Positions 14,690-24,214 of a stretch of DNA of 64,000 nucleotides are shown piece by piece. The translations under genes were made by a program, and so were the position numbers. The stretch lies in NCBI GenBank assembly GCA_018433085.1, contig JAHDRW010000008.1, positions 1-64,000 of the forward strand. The letters run 5' to 3'. The stretch's first letter is position 1, and each line of letters starts with the position of its first letter. The notes beneath the pieces were generated by a model. That model was not told where the DNA came from, ran no database searches, and was given only the letters and a program-made list of their open reading frames with translations. This DNA is from Deltaproteobacteria bacterium. Lineage in GTDB: Bacteria > Desulfobacterota > Desulfomonilia > UBA1062.

Positions 14690-15190
14690 TCACGCCTTCT
14701 CGATGAGCGAGGCGTGCATGACGACCTTTGCCCGGTTGCTCACCATCTCGATGAGGATCTTCACCCGGCCCTCGTCGGAGCCCCAGGCCTCGAACACGCC
14801 GTAGAGGTCCTTCATGGGGCCGGACTTGATCCGCACCACGTCTCCGGGGGCAAAAGAAACCGGCTTCTTGATGGTGCCGGATTCCTTGTCCTCCAGGGTG
14901 CACAGGCCGCGGATAAAATCGTCGTCGATGGGCACGGGCTGGTAGTTGTCCAGAAGAATCCTCCTGACCCCCCGGCACCACCTGATCTTGTGATATTCTT
15001 CTTCCGTGGGCGCGATGTTGGCGAAGATGTAGTTGGGAAACAGGGGATATTTCTTGAGGATTTTCTTCCTGGCATGAAATACGTACTTCTCCATGAAAGG
15101 CTGGTATATTCCGACCCCCTGCTGCCTGAGAACCATACAGGCGACATCGTCCTCCTTCGGATTGGTCTGAATCACGAACCACTGCTTCAT
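14690..15190 (-). CDS. NusG-family transcription antitermination factor (NusG/RfaH paralogue)
   Basis: A 166-residue protein with an NGN domain (about 1-100: MKQWFVIQTNPKEDDVA, FPNYIFANI, CRGVRRIL) and a C-terminal KOW domain (FAPGDVVRIKSGPMKDLYG, about 110-166). NusG-type proteins bind RNA polymerase and control pausing and termination. This one lacks the position next to secE and rplK typical of housekeeping NusG and pairs with hflX instead. It is therefore probably a specialised paralogue of the RfaH or LoaP kind, acting on an unidentified long operon. It ends 20 nt before the proposed hflX start. Confidence 0.85.
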   Translation of the reverse strand: MKQWFVIQTNPKEDDVACMVLRQQGVGIYQPFMEKYVFHARKKILKKYPLFPNYIFANIAPTEEEYHKIRWCRGVRRILLDNYQPVPIDDDFIRGLCTLEDKESGTIKKPVSFAPGDVVRIKSGPMKDLYGVFEAWGSDEGRVKILIEMVSNRAKVVMHASLIEKA

Positions 15191-15263
15191 TCCCCATGCT
15201 CCACCAGCTCTGTATAGCCCAAAGCATGTATAGAGTCAATCAATGCAAACCCAACCGCGTCCC

Positions 15264-16334
15264 TCATGGAGAGCGTTTCGCAGAGTCGATCAGCTTTGAC
15301 ACGCGTACGATCTCGACCCCCTGATCCCTTATCCTCGGGATCTCCCGAGCAAGCACGGCCAAGGTCTCCGGATAGGGATGACAGATGGCGACGGCATCCG
15401 AGTAGTACCGTGAAATCTTCACCAGCTTGTTAATCTGGGAGACGATATAGGAATCGGTGCGTTCATTGTCAAGGAAAACATCCCGGGCGATCATGGGGAT
15501 GCCGATTTCGGGCGCCAGGGCCCTGCATACGGACTTGCTGGTGGTCAAGCTGTCCACGTAGAACAGCCCCCGGTCCCTGATGTCCTCAAGCACCAGTCGC
15601 ATGATGTCTTTATCGGCGGTTATCCGTGAACCCATGTGGTTGTTCACGCCTTTGACATGAGGAACGCTCTTAAGGTTGTGTCGCACAATGGAGCGGATAT
15701 CCGAGCGGGACATATGCTGATAGATCGCGCCCTTGCCCGGATCCTTTCCATTGCCCTGCATGGGCAGGTGCAGCAGCACCTCTTTGCCCCTGTCGTGAAG
15801 ATACCTGGCCGCCTTTTCCGAATACGGCCTGTCCGGCAGCACGGAGAAGGTGAGGTCCGCATCGATCGTGCAGAAATCTTTCGCCCACTTCAGGCTCAAG
15901 CCCATGTCATCGACGATGATGGCGCATCGGGCGGTCTTCCCGGGCGCCCCGGAGAAACGGACGTTCCATGTCCGTCCGTCGATGACGACCCGTACATGCC
16001 TGGCGCTCTCGATGCTCAGGTCTCCTGCGTCCTTCATGGGGGAGAAGGCACGGGAAAGCATCACCTCGGAAAGCGGCTTGTGAAGGGTCACATCGACCGC
16101 GTGGCCGGAAAACCGGACGTCTTTTCTGGCAATGCCGAGCTCGAAGAGACAGCCCTTGATCAGGAGCTCGGGAGACCCGTTCTCTTTGGTGGACACCACG
16201 GCCTGATCCGGGCCCTTTCCACGGCCCTGCGTCATGATGATCAGGGCGGCCGCCCCCGCAAGAAGGATCAGGGCGACAATGACAATGGTCAGAATATTGT
16301 TTTGATTCTTCCGCCTGCTGCTTCGCCTTTTCAT
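15264..16334 (-). CDS. Divergent polysaccharide deacetylase family protein (YibQ/DUF610)
   Basis: A 356-residue protein with a basic N terminus and a single membrane helix (about residues 12-33), then a periplasmic NodB-like fold. Motifs of the divergent family are visible: CAIIVDDMGLS, HLPMQG, VKGVNNHMGSRIT and GLFYVDSLTTS. The family is related to polysaccharide deacetylases and usually sits beside EnvC and CtpA. A role in cell-wall remodelling is inferred from that context. Its ATG overlaps the ctpA stop by 4 nt, so translation is probably coupled. It is the last gene of the ftsE-ftsX-envC-ctpA operon. Confidence 0.88.
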   Translation of the reverse strand: MKRRSSRRKNQNNILTIVIVALILLAGAAALIIMTQGRGKGPDQAVVSTKENGSPELLIKGCLFELGIARKDVRFSGHAVDVTLHKPLSEVMLSRAFSPMKDAGDLSIESARHVRVVIDGRTWNVRFSGAPGKTARCAIIVDDMGLSLKWAKDFCTIDADLTFSVLPDRPYSEKAARYLHDRGKEVLLHLPMQGNGKDPGKGAIYQHMSRSDIRSIVRHNLKSVPHVKGVNNHMGSRITADKDIMRLVLEDIRDRGLFYVDSLTTSKSVCRALAPEIGIPMIARDVFLDNERTDSYIVSQINKLVKISRYYSDAVAICHPYPETLAVLAREIPRIRDQGVEIVRVSKLIDSAKRSP

Positions 16335-17623
16335 GCTGCCTTTCTGACCCAGTGGAACACCTCCCAGGACTTGAGCAGGTCAAGCCCGTACTTGAGCTGA
16401 TAATCATTGTCCAGAAGCTTTTCAGAGCGGGGTTCACCATCGGAGCTCTTCCCGCCGGCATCGGGCTCGAGATGATCCTCGAGATCCTCCTCTCTCAGGA
16501 AGTCCTGGCTGGAGGGCTCTTCTGTGCCCGGGTCCTTCATCTTCTGGTCCACCCGGATGTCGGGCTCGATTCCGGTTGCCTGAATGGACCTCCCGGACGG
16601 CGTGTAATAACGGGCAACCGTGAGCTTCAGGGCCGATCCGTCGCTTAAGGGCCTGATGCTCTGCACCGATGCCTTGCCGAAGCTCTTGACCCCGACCACG
16701 ATGGCGCGCTTGTTGTCCTGCAGTGCGCCGGACACGATCTCCGCGGCACTGGCGCTGCCGCCGTTGATCAGCACGATCATGGGAAACCCCTCGAAGGTTC
16801 CCTCCTTGCGCGCCCGGTATTCCGTCTTTTCCTCGGGTCTCCTCCCGTCGGTGTAGACAATCAGGCCGCTTTCGAGAAAAAGATCGCTCACCGAGACCGC
16901 CTGATCGAGCAGCCCGCCCGGATTATACCTCAGGTCGAGGATCAGGCCCTTCAGAGGTCCCATCTCCTCCAGTGCGCTGCGGATATCGTCGGCTGTGTCC
17001 ACCTGGAAATTCCTCACCTTGATGTATCCGTAGCCGGGATTGAGCATCTCCGCCTTCACGCTCTCGATGTGGATCATTGCCCGGGTGATGGTCATGTCCA
17101 CGGGTTTTTCCTGCTTGTCCCTGAGGATGGTGATGACCACCTGGGTGCCTTTCGGACCCCTGAGAAGCTTGACCGCATCTTCGAGGCTCATGTCGCCCGT
17201 GGATTTCCCGTCGATCCTGACGATCCGGTCGCCGGGGAGCACTCCGGCATGGAAGGCCGGGGTCCCCTCGATGGGAGAGATGACGGTGAGCACGTCGTCG
17301 CGAACGCCGATCTCGATGCCGAGCCCCCCGAATGAGCCGGTGGTGCTGATCTGCATCTCCTTGTAGCCTTCCTTGGTCAGATACGCAGAGTGGGGATCCA
17401 GAACGGAAACCATCCCCTTGATCGCCCCCTCGATAAGCTTCTCGGGGGTCACGTCCTCCACATAGCTCTTCTCGATAATGCCCAGGCAGTCGGTGAATTT
17501 CTCGAGCTGAGGGTAGACCCCCGACATGTCGGCACTGAGAACCTTGGTGAAATTCGCCCCCACACCGGCAAGGAAGATACAGGCAACAACCCCCCCAAGG
17601 ATGAAAATCTTATGAATTTTCAT
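16331..17623 (-). CDS. ctpA: Carboxyl-terminal processing peptidase, S41 family
   Basis: A periplasmic serine protease of about 430 residues that trims proteins from their C terminus. It has an N-terminal signal or anchor helix (KIFILGGVVACIFLAGVG), a PDZ domain (about 95-175: GGLGIEIG, GVLPGDRIVRIDG), and the catalytic Ser-Lys dyad in NGGSASAAEIVSGAL and VKSFGKASVQ. I start at the ATG at 17623, which GGGAG precedes at good spacing, rather than at the ATG four codons upstream. In other bacteria CtpA-type proteases degrade peptidoglycan hydrolases; here it sits directly after envC, which fits that job. Confidence 0.92.
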   Translation of the reverse strand: MKIHKIFILGGVVACIFLAGVGANFTKVLSADMSGVYPQLEKFTDCLGIIEKSYVEDVTPEKLIEGAIKGMVSVLDPHSAYLTKEGYKEMQISTTGSFGGLGIEIGVRDDVLTVISPIEGTPAFHAGVLPGDRIVRIDGKSTGDMSLEDAVKLLRGPKGTQVVITILRDKQEKPVDMTITRAMIHIESVKAEMLNPGYGYIKVRNFQVDTADDIRSALEEMGPLKGLILDLRYNPGGLLDQAVSVSDLFLESGLIVYTDGRRPEEKTEYRARKEGTFEGFPMIVLINGGSASAAEIVSGALQDNKRAIVVGVKSFGKASVQSIRPLSDGSALKLTVARYYTPSGRSIQATGIEPDIRVDQKMKDPGTEEPSSQDFLREEDLEDHLEPDAGGKSSDGEPRSEKLLDNDYQLKYGLDLLKSWEVFHWVRKAA

Positions 17624-17693
17624 AAACGCTCCCATAGAGTATCCAACATTCCTTATCGCCTATATCACATATCTATTTACGATAAAACACATA

Positions 17694-18752
17694 CTATTCG
17701 CGCATCAGCCATGCGTGAGGATCCTGGGCCTTCCCGCGTGAACGTATCTCGAAATGCAGGGTCGGCTTGAGCACGTCCCCGCTCTGGCCTGCCCGTCCGA
17801 TGGTTTCCTGGAGCACGACCATGTCGCCCACCACCTTCAGGGCCTCCTGGAGGTGGCTGTATACGGAGTAATATCCCTCCCCGTGATCGAGGATCAGCGT
17901 ATTCCCATATCCTCCCATCCAGTTGAAGTATACGACCTTGCCCGCGTGAACGCTCTTCACCGGAAGACCCTCCTGAACCTCGATGTCTATGCCCTGAGAC
18001 CGCTGGGGGATACCCTGGAGGGTGAACGGACCGAACTTGCGCACCACCTTCCCCTCCACCGGCCAGGGGAGCTTCCCCTTGTTCCGGAGGAATCCGGCAC
18101 CCATCTCCACGGCCTTGCCTGCACCCTTCTGGATTTCTTCCAGGAGATCCTGTATCTGATCCTGATATTTCTTCGACTGTCCCTTCAGGGACGACACCAG
18201 CCGGGTCTTCCGGTCGCGCTGAACGGCCAGCTCGTCCACCGTCTCCTCGAGCTCGGCCAGATCCTGACTGAGAAGCTCCGTCAGTTCCCGGGCCTTTTCC
18301 CTGGTCGCCTCGCGATCCTCCTTGAGGCTCTGGTACTCGCGCACGGTCCGGGCGCGGTCGCTGATGACGGCGTTGATGTATCCGGAATACCGCTCGTGCC
18401 CGTAATACGCACTGATCAGATCCAGGGAGGCTCCCTTGTAGAGCAGGACCCACTGGTAATGCATTCCCTTCTCCGCGGTTGCGAGGCTGGTCTCATAGGC
18501 CGCCAGCTCCTTGTCGAGGATCGCGATCTGGGCCTGCTTGCTCGTGATATTCGCCCGCACCTTGTCGATCCGGTTCTGCATCCTCTGTATCTCAGAGTCC
18601 ATGGACTTCAGCTTTTTCTCTTCCGATAGGTAGGTTCCTTGCACCTCACGGGCCTTTCTGGTCAATTCCTTGAGCTTGAGCGCCGGATCATCGGCTGCGA
18701 GAAGGGAAAGGGAGGGCAGAAAGATCAGGAATAAGATGACGAGCCTAATCAT
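17694..18752 (-). CDS. envC: EnvC-type murein hydrolase activator (degenerate M23 domain)
   Basis: A 352-residue periplasmic protein with a signal peptide (IRLVILFLIFLPSLSLLAA), a long coiled coil (about 22-215) and a C-terminal LytM/M23 domain (about 230-352). The M23 active site is incomplete: the usual His before G-x-D is Gln (RSQGIDIEV). That is as expected for EnvC-like activators, which bind and switch on amidases rather than cut the wall themselves. It overlaps ftsX by 8 nt, matching the FtsEX-EnvC complex, in which ATP hydrolysis by FtsE is transmitted through FtsX to EnvC during septation. Confidence 0.9.
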   Translation of the reverse strand: MIRLVILFLIFLPSLSLLAADDPALKLKELTRKAREVQGTYLSEEKKLKSMDSEIQRMQNRIDKVRANITSKQAQIAILDKELAAYETSLATAEKGMHYQWVLLYKGASLDLISAYYGHERYSGYINAVISDRARTVREYQSLKEDREATREKARELTELLSQDLAELEETVDELAVQRDRKTRLVSSLKGQSKKYQDQIQDLLEEIQKGAGKAVEMGAGFLRNKGKLPWPVEGKVVRKFGPFTLQGIPQRSQGIDIEVQEGLPVKSVHAGKVVYFNWMGGYGNTLILDHGEGYYSVYSHLQEALKVVGDMVVLQETIGRAGQSGDVLKPTLHFEIRSRGKAQDPHAWLMRE

Positions 18753-19626
18753 CGGTACTCTGCCTGATGGCCAGGTGGGCTCCCAGCAGGCTGAGGAAAC
18801 CGGGCAGCGCGATCACGAAGGCCATCTGCCGGATACGCATGGGAGCAAGGAGATCACTGAGAACCGGCACCTCGGCGGTGAGGAGGATACGAACCCCTTC
18901 AAGGGCCAGGAGCGCCAGGGCGGCTCCACCCGCACCATAAAGGAGTGCCTCGAGAAGATAGGGCGCGTAGAGAAAGTATCGCCGGGCACCCAGGAGATGG
19001 AGCACCTCCATTTCCTGACGGCGCGAAGCCATGCCCGCGCGGATGGACAGGAACACGACCAGGGAAAGGGACAGGATCACGGCCAGGGCCACGCCCGTGC
19101 CCGCAATGACGATGGGGTAATACGCATCGGCCACCCTGCCCAGGATACCCCGGTCGTAGCGGACATCCTCCACCTGGGGTATCTCCCCGATCCTTGCGGC
19201 CACCTCCGCGATCGAGCCCGTATACGGGGGCTTGAGCCTGACCTCGAAGGCATCGGGGAGAATCCCCGGATCGAGGCCCTCCACCAGGGAGTCATCGGGC
19301 CCGAGCCACTGCCGCAGGCGATCGAGCCCCTCGCGGCAGGGGATGAACTCGACCCCGGTCACCTCTCTCATGACCGCGATCCGGTCTCTGATCTCCTGGA
19401 GGGTGCTCTCCTGCTGTCTCCCGGAAAGGTAGGCGATGACGGTGCTCGATGTGCCGCGGAGCGTCCTTGTCTGGCCGGCGAAAGAGACGACATGGAAAAC
19501 GAGGATCAGCTGGCACATGGCGAACCAGCAGGCGATCAGGGTGATGAGACTCCCCCATGGCCTCCTGGCCAGGCCCTTTACCAGCAGTTTCAGAATGTAG
19601 AGCACCCTGATCATGGGCTTTCTCAC
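18745..19626 (-). CDS. ftsX: Cell division ABC-type permease FtsX
   Basis: A 293-residue membrane protein with the FtsX layout: one N-terminal helix, a periplasmic loop (about 50-155), then three C-terminal helices (near 170-195, 225-245 and 265-285). FtsX couples cytoplasmic FtsE to the periplasmic hydrolase activator. The ATG overlaps the ftsE stop by 4 nt and the 3' end overlaps envC by 8 nt, so the three are translated as a unit. Length is typical of the family. Confidence 0.93.
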   Translation of the reverse strand: MRKPMIRVLYILKLLVKGLARRPWGSLITLIACWFAMCQLILVFHVVSFAGQTRTLRGTSSTVIAYLSGRQQESTLQEIRDRIAVMREVTGVEFIPCREGLDRLRQWLGPDDSLVEGLDPGILPDAFEVRLKPPYTGSIAEVAARIGEIPQVEDVRYDRGILGRVADAYYPIVIAGTGVALAVILSLSLVVFLSIRAGMASRRQEMEVLHLLGARRYFLYAPYLLEALLYGAGGAALALLALEGVRILLTAEVPVLSDLLAPMRIRQMAFVIALPGFLSLLGAHLAIRQSTDD

Positions 19627-20276
19627 CCGCTCACGATCATCCCCCGGTCCAGGGATATCACCCGGGAGAAATCGATGAAGGGGTCTTCCCGGTGGCTTGC
19701 GATGACGAGGGTCGTCCCCTTTCGATGGAGCCGGTAGAACATGTTCATCACGAACCGCGCAGTGGTGTCGTCGAGGCTTCCCACGGGCTCGTCGGCCAGG
19801 AGGATGTCGGGATCATGGATGATCGCCCTGATAATGGCGACCCGCTGCCTCTCTCCGCCCGAGAGGTCTCCCGCGCGCTCGTACACCTTGTGCTGCAGCC
19901 CGGCCCATTTGAGCATCTGCCAGACCCTTTTGCGGATATAGCCCGAGGATTTGCCCAGGATCTGGAGAATGATGGCAATGTTATCGTAGACGGGCCAATC
20001 GTCCACGAGCCGGTAGTCCTGGAATATGAAGCCCATGTGTTGCCTCAGCGCCTGGATATCGGGACCGCTCAACTTCCCGGCATCCCGTTCGAAGAGGTAT
20101 ACCTGCCCCCTCGACGGACGCTCCATGATATGGAGGATCTTGAGCAGTGTCGTCTTCCCGGCCCCCGATGGGCCGAGAATGAAGCAGCACTCTCCTCTGG
20201 AAATCTGGAACGTGACATCCCGCAGGGCATACGTGCTGTCGTGGTAGAGCTTCGAGACGTCCTGAAGAATAATCAT
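19623..20276 (-). CDS. ftsE: Cell division ATP-binding protein FtsE
   Basis: A 217-residue ABC ATPase with Walker A GPSGAGKTT (about residue 36), Q-loop FIFQDYRL, signature LSGGERQRVAI and Walker B ILLADEPVGSLD. FtsE partners FtsX at the divisome. It is the first gene of the ftsE-ftsX-envC-ctpA-deacetylase run. The upstream gap of 57 bases separates it from the co-directional HTH gene and shows no clear terminator. Confidence 0.95.
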   Translation of the reverse strand: MIILQDVSKLYHDSTYALRDVTFQISRGECCFILGPSGAGKTTLLKILHIMERPSRGQVYLFERDAGKLSGPDIQALRQHMGFIFQDYRLVDDWPVYDNIAIILQILGKSSGYIRKRVWQMLKWAGLQHKVYERAGDLSGGERQRVAIIRAIIHDPDILLADEPVGSLDDTTARFVMNMFYRLHRKGTTLVIASHREDPFIDFSRVISLDRGMIVSG

Positions 20277-20333
20277 CCCATACCCGTACCTGCTGACTCC
20301 CTAAAAAAACAGTATGCCTTTGCCTGCAGAGGA

Positions 20334-20762
20334 CTACGCGAACCTCTGCCGGATCTCGGTGAGGAGATCGATCTCGCCTGCGAGATACTCGATGCTCCGC
20401 TCCAGTGCCGGATGCTCTCCTGCCAGAGAGGCCGATTCTATCATGAGATGCTGCAGCTCGCTCACCTCTTTTTCGATCAGTCCCAGAATTCTTACTACAT
20501 GAGCATCGCTGAGTTCAATGGCCTCTTCGAGCCCTTCCTGTTCGGCACCGGCAGAGGCCTTTCCACCGGCCCCGATGGCGCCGAGCAGCTTATCGGGAGA
20601 GATCTCCAGGGTCTGTGAGAGCTTGTCCACAACCTTTCTGCTCGGTCTTCTGGGCGGGGTATGCTCGTAGAGCGAAATGGTCTTCGATGACACCCCGCTC
20701 AGATTGGCCAACTGCTCCATCGTCATTCCCTTTGATTTTCGAATACTTCGTAAATCGTTCAC
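20334..20762 (-). CDS. XRE-family helix-turn-helix regulator
   Basis: A 142-residue protein with an N-terminal XRE helix-turn-helix (about 4-58: RSIRKSKGMTMEQLANLSGV, then KTISLYEH) and an alpha-helical C-terminal half (about 75-142) likely used for dimerisation or sensing. It starts at a GTG with GGAGG 5 nt upstream. It is divergent from flhB across a 281-base gap that contains a direct repeat ACACTATACACTAT at 20824-20837, a possible operator. Control of the flagellar operon is a guess from position only. Confidence 0.8.
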   Translation of the reverse strand: MNDLRSIRKSKGMTMEQLANLSGVSSKTISLYEHTPPRRPSRKVVDKLSQTLEISPDKLLGAIGAGGKASAGAEQEGLEEAIELSDAHVVRILGLIEKEVSELQHLMIESASLAGEHPALERSIEYLAGEIDLLTEIRQRFA

Positions 20763-21043
20763 TGATTCCTCCTATATGGTTCTCATACCGAACTGCCTAC
20801 CTTCTCATTGTTCATCCGCTTTTACACTATACACTATAACTATTTTCCAATACTCCTCCATACACTTCCCCATAAGGGGAAACGATTCCCTGTCGCCCTG
20901 TCACGCCTATATACCAGACAACGGCCTGTGTTGCCACATTTTCAGGTGGAAATAAACACCAATCTCGTTCTTCCTCTTCTTCCCCATCACAGGAGGAATG
21001 AGGAACCTCATGTGAAAAAAACACCCCCGCAGGTTCCCTTGGT

Positions 21044-22144
21044 ATGGATTTCGCAGAACCATTCTCCATGGCGAAGGAAAACGAGAACGGTCAAGAGCGA
21101 TCGGAACAACCGAGCAGTAAACGAATCCAGGACGCCAGGGAAAAGGGACAGGTGTGCAAAAGCACGGAGGTTTCGACGTGTTTCCTGTTCGTGGCCTCCG
21201 TGGTATCCTTTTATTTCTATATACCTGCGCTGGGCAGAAAGCTCGGCGGCGTCATGAGCTTCTACATGGGCAATGCATCGGCCTGGGACGGCACTCAGGA
21301 CTCGGTGGTCACCATCTTTCACCAGGCAGTGTTCCAGCTCGGAATCCTCGTTCTGCCCATCCTTTTCATCTTCCTGGCCGTCGGTATAGCGTCAAATATC
21401 CTTCAATTCGGATTTGTATTCAGCGGCGAACCCATTGCCCCCAAATTCTCCAAGCTCAACCCCATCACCGGGATCAAGAACAAGTTCTTCTCATTAAAGA
21501 GCTTGGAACTACTTGTTAAGACCATCATCATTCTCTTTGTCATCTCCTGGGTGGCCTACCGGGCGATCAAGCGGGAGATCCCCGTGCTTCCGCCTCTGAT
21601 GAATTGCGATCTTCCCGTCATAGTATTGACTATTTTCCAGTCCTCCATGCACCTGCTCTGGGATTTCCTGTGGATTTTCGTCATGGTTGCGGTTGCCGAC
21701 TATGTATTCCAGCGCTGGCAGCACACCCGGGACCTGATGATGACCAGACAGGAGGTCAAGGAGGAGTACAAGCAGCACGAAGGTGATCCCATGATCAGGA
21801 GCCGAATCCGGTCCATCCAGATGCACATGGCCCGGCGCAGGATGATGAAGGAGGTGCCCAAGGCGGACGTGATCATCACCAACCCCACCCACCTGGCGGT
21901 GGCGCTCAAGTATGAGCGCGGCAAGATGATGGCGCCCGTCGTGCTGGCAAAGGGTGCCGGTCACCTGGCCGGGAAAATCCGGGAGATCGGGCGGCTCAAC
22001 GGCATACCCATCATCGAAGACAAGCCCTTGGCACAGGCTTTGTATAAAACCGTCGAGATCGGGGACGTGATCCCGGAGGAATGGTACAAGGCGGTGGCCG
22101 AAATTTTGGCATACATCTACAGACTCAAGGCGGGCATCCGATAA
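21044..22144 (+). CDS. flhB: Flagellar type III export protein FlhB
   Basis: FlhB is the substrate-specificity switch of the flagellar export gate. The 366-residue product has the N-terminal RIQDAREKGQVCKSTEVS box, four membrane helices (about 35-215) and a cytoplasmic C domain with the autocleavage motif NPTH (in DVIITNPTHLAVALKY). I use the ATG at 21044, but family alignments favour MAKENENGQE at 21068; neither has a strong ribosome binding site. It opens the flagellar operon, and flhA begins right after its stop. Confidence 0.95.
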   Translation: MDFAEPFSMAKENENGQERSEQPSSKRIQDAREKGQVCKSTEVSTCFLFVASVVSFYFYIPALGRKLGGVMSFYMGNASAWDGTQDSVVTIFHQAVFQLGILVLPILFIFLAVGIASNILQFGFVFSGEPIAPKFSKLNPITGIKNKFFSLKSLELLVKTIIILFVISWVAYRAIKREIPVLPPLMNCDLPVIVLTIFQSSMHLLWDFLWIFVMVAVADYVFQRWQHTRDLMMTRQEVKEEYKQHEGDPMIRSRIRSIQMHMARRRMMKEVPKADVIITNPTHLAVALKYERGKMMAPVVLAKGAGHLAGKIREIGRLNGIPIIEDKPLAQALYKTVEIGDVIPEEWYKAVAEILAYIYRLKAGIR

Positions 22145-24214
22145 ATGACACAGAACAAAGAGTTTTCCCTCAGCCTGGATCGGAAGATGGCGAGCGACCT
22201 CGTCATGGCCATCGGGGTCATGGTGGTCATGATCATCGTGCTCGTCCCGCTGCCCACCTTCCTGCTCGACATCCTGCTCACCTTCAGCGTCACCATCGGC
22301 GTCATCACGCTGATGGTGAGTATGTATACCATCAACCCATTGAATTTCTCCGTGTTTCCCTCACTGCTCCTGGTGGTGACCCTCTACCGCCTGGCGCTCA
22401 ATATCGCATCCACGAGGCTGATCCTCCTGCACGGCTCCGAAGGAGAGCTGGCCGCAGGAAGGGTGATCAACACCTTCGGCCAGTTCGTGGTGGGCGGAAG
22501 CTATGTGGTGGGCTTCGTGGTGTTCGGCATCTTCGTGATCATCAACTTCGTGGTCATCACCAAGGGCGCGACCCGCATCGGCGAGGTGACCGCACGGTTC
22601 ACCCTGGATGCCATGCCCGGCAAACAGATGGCCATCGACGCCGACCTCAACGCGGGAATCATCACCGAGCAGGAGGCCCGCGAGCGCCGGGACCTCATCC
22701 GCCGGGAGGCCGAGTTCTACGGGGCCATGGACGGTGCCACCAAGTTCGTGCGGGGAGACGCCATCGCCGGCATCATCATCACCTTCATCAATATAATCGG
22801 CGGGATCGTCATCGGGGTTCTCCAGCACAAGATGCCCTTTGCCGAGGCGCTCACCACCTACACCACCCTGACCATCGGCGACGGTCTGGTGACGCAGATC
22901 CCGGCACTGATCATCTCGTCTGCCGCGGGCATCCTCGTCACCCAGTCGGCAGCGGACAAGTCCATTGGAAGACAACTCTCCGAGCAGCTTTCCTTCCAGC
23001 CCATGGCACTGTTCTCCGCCGCGGTGATCATCTTCTTCTTCGGTCTGGTTCCGGGAATGCCCCATACTTCCTTCATCGGCATCGCCCTGCTCATGGGCGC
23101 TGTCGGCTGGCTGTCCCTGCGATTCAAATCAGAGGAGGAGATCCCGGAAGAGGCGCCCAGAGAAGAAGAAATGTCTCCCGAGTCCCTGCTTCCCATGGAT
23201 ATTCTGGAGTTCGAGATCGGTTACGGTCTCATCCCCCTGGTGGACTCCGCGCAGGGTGGCGGTCTTTTGACGCGTATCAAGGGAATGCGTCGAACCATTG
23301 CCGGTGATCTCGGCGTCATCGTGCCCCCCATTCACGTGCGCGACAACCTCGACCTCAAGCCCAACGAATACAAGCTCATGCTCAAGGGTTCGGAGATCGC
23401 GTGCTCCGAGGCCATGGCCGACAGGCTCATGCTCCTGAACCCCGAGAACGTGCAGATCGACATCCCCGGCATCCCTGTCAAGGAGCCCGCATTCGGCCTG
23501 CCCGCGCTCTGGATCAAAAAATCCGACAGTGAGCGGGCCCAGCTGGCCGGGCTCACGGTCGTCGACGCCTCGACGGTGATCGCCACGCACCTCACCGAGG
23601 CGATCAAGAGCAACGCCCATGAGCTCCTGGGCAGGCAGGAGCTGCAGTCAATCCTGGACACCGTGTCCCGCTCCCATCCCAAGGTGGTGGAAGACCTCAT
23701 CCCGTCCACGCTGCAGGCGGGCGTGGCCTTGCGGGTATTCAAGAACCTGCTCAATGAAAAGGTGCCGGTCAAGAATGTCCTCACCATCCTGGAGACCCTG
23801 GCGGATTACGGTGCCATGACCAAGGACCCGGATATTTTGACGGAGTATGTCAGACAGGCCCTCATGCGCGTCATCTCCAAGCCCTACGTTCAGGACAGCA
23901 CGATCCGCGTACTGGCTTTGGATCCCGCTATAGACGGGGTAATCTCGCATTCCGTCCAGCACACCGAGCATGGTTCGTATCTTGCATTAGAACCGGAGAA
24001 ATCACAAAAGATCCTGATGACGTTGAACAAGGAGGTGCAAAACGTGGGCAAACAGGGACTGGTTCCGATCCTGCTGACATCACCCGTAAGCAGACCCTAC
24101 CTGAAACGGCTGACCGAACGGTACCTGCCGGATCTCGTGGTCCTCTCCCACAATGAAATACCTCCGGACATCACCATTAAAAACCTCGGGATGGTAAGGG
24201 TCGATGCAAGTTAA
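22145..24214 (+). CDS. flhA: Flagellar biosynthesis protein FlhA
   Basis: FlhA forms the large export-gate ring of the flagellar type III system. The 689-residue product has an N-terminal region of seven to eight membrane helices (about 15-320) containing the conserved FHIPEP-type loop (GSYVVGFVVF, TRIGEVTARFTLDAMPGKQ), then the cytoplasmic docking domain with HVRDNLDLKPNEY, ATHLTEAIKSNAHELLGRQE and LGMVRVDAS at the C terminus. Length is standard. Its ATG directly follows the flhB stop codon, and its end overlaps flhF by 11 nt. Confidence 0.96.
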   Translation: MTQNKEFSLSLDRKMASDLVMAIGVMVVMIIVLVPLPTFLLDILLTFSVTIGVITLMVSMYTINPLNFSVFPSLLLVVTLYRLALNIASTRLILLHGSEGELAAGRVINTFGQFVVGGSYVVGFVVFGIFVIINFVVITKGATRIGEVTARFTLDAMPGKQMAIDADLNAGIITEQEARERRDLIRREAEFYGAMDGATKFVRGDAIAGIIITFINIIGGIVIGVLQHKMPFAEALTTYTTLTIGDGLVTQIPALIISSAAGILVTQSAADKSIGRQLSEQLSFQPMALFSAAVIIFFFGLVPGMPHTSFIGIALLMGAVGWLSLRFKSEEEIPEEAPREEEMSPESLLPMDILEFEIGYGLIPLVDSAQGGGLLTRIKGMRRTIAGDLGVIVPPIHVRDNLDLKPNEYKLMLKGSEIACSEAMADRLMLLNPENVQIDIPGIPVKEPAFGLPALWIKKSDSERAQLAGLTVVDASTVIATHLTEAIKSNAHELLGRQELQSILDTVSRSHPKVVEDLIPSTLQAGVALRVFKNLLNEKVPVKNVLTILETLADYGAMTKDPDILTEYVRQALMRVISKPYVQDSTIRVLALDPAIDGVISHSVQHTEHGSYLALEPEKSQKILMTLNKEVQNVGKQGLVPILLTSPVSRPYLKRLTERYLPDLVVLSHNEIPPDITIKNLGMVRVDAS

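Noticed and set aside
17694-18752. Mutated, non-functional peptidase gene (envC)
   Set aside because: The missing catalytic His is expected in EnvC-type activators, and the ftsEX context agrees.
20763-21043. Sigma-54 promoter for flhB
   Set aside because: No TGGCAC-N5-TTGC match with correct spacing was found on the plus strand; only a poor antisense resemblance exists.
22081-23307. 408-codon plus-strand frame overlapping flhA
   Set aside because: It is a frame-shifted reading of flhA with an extreme Arg/His content.
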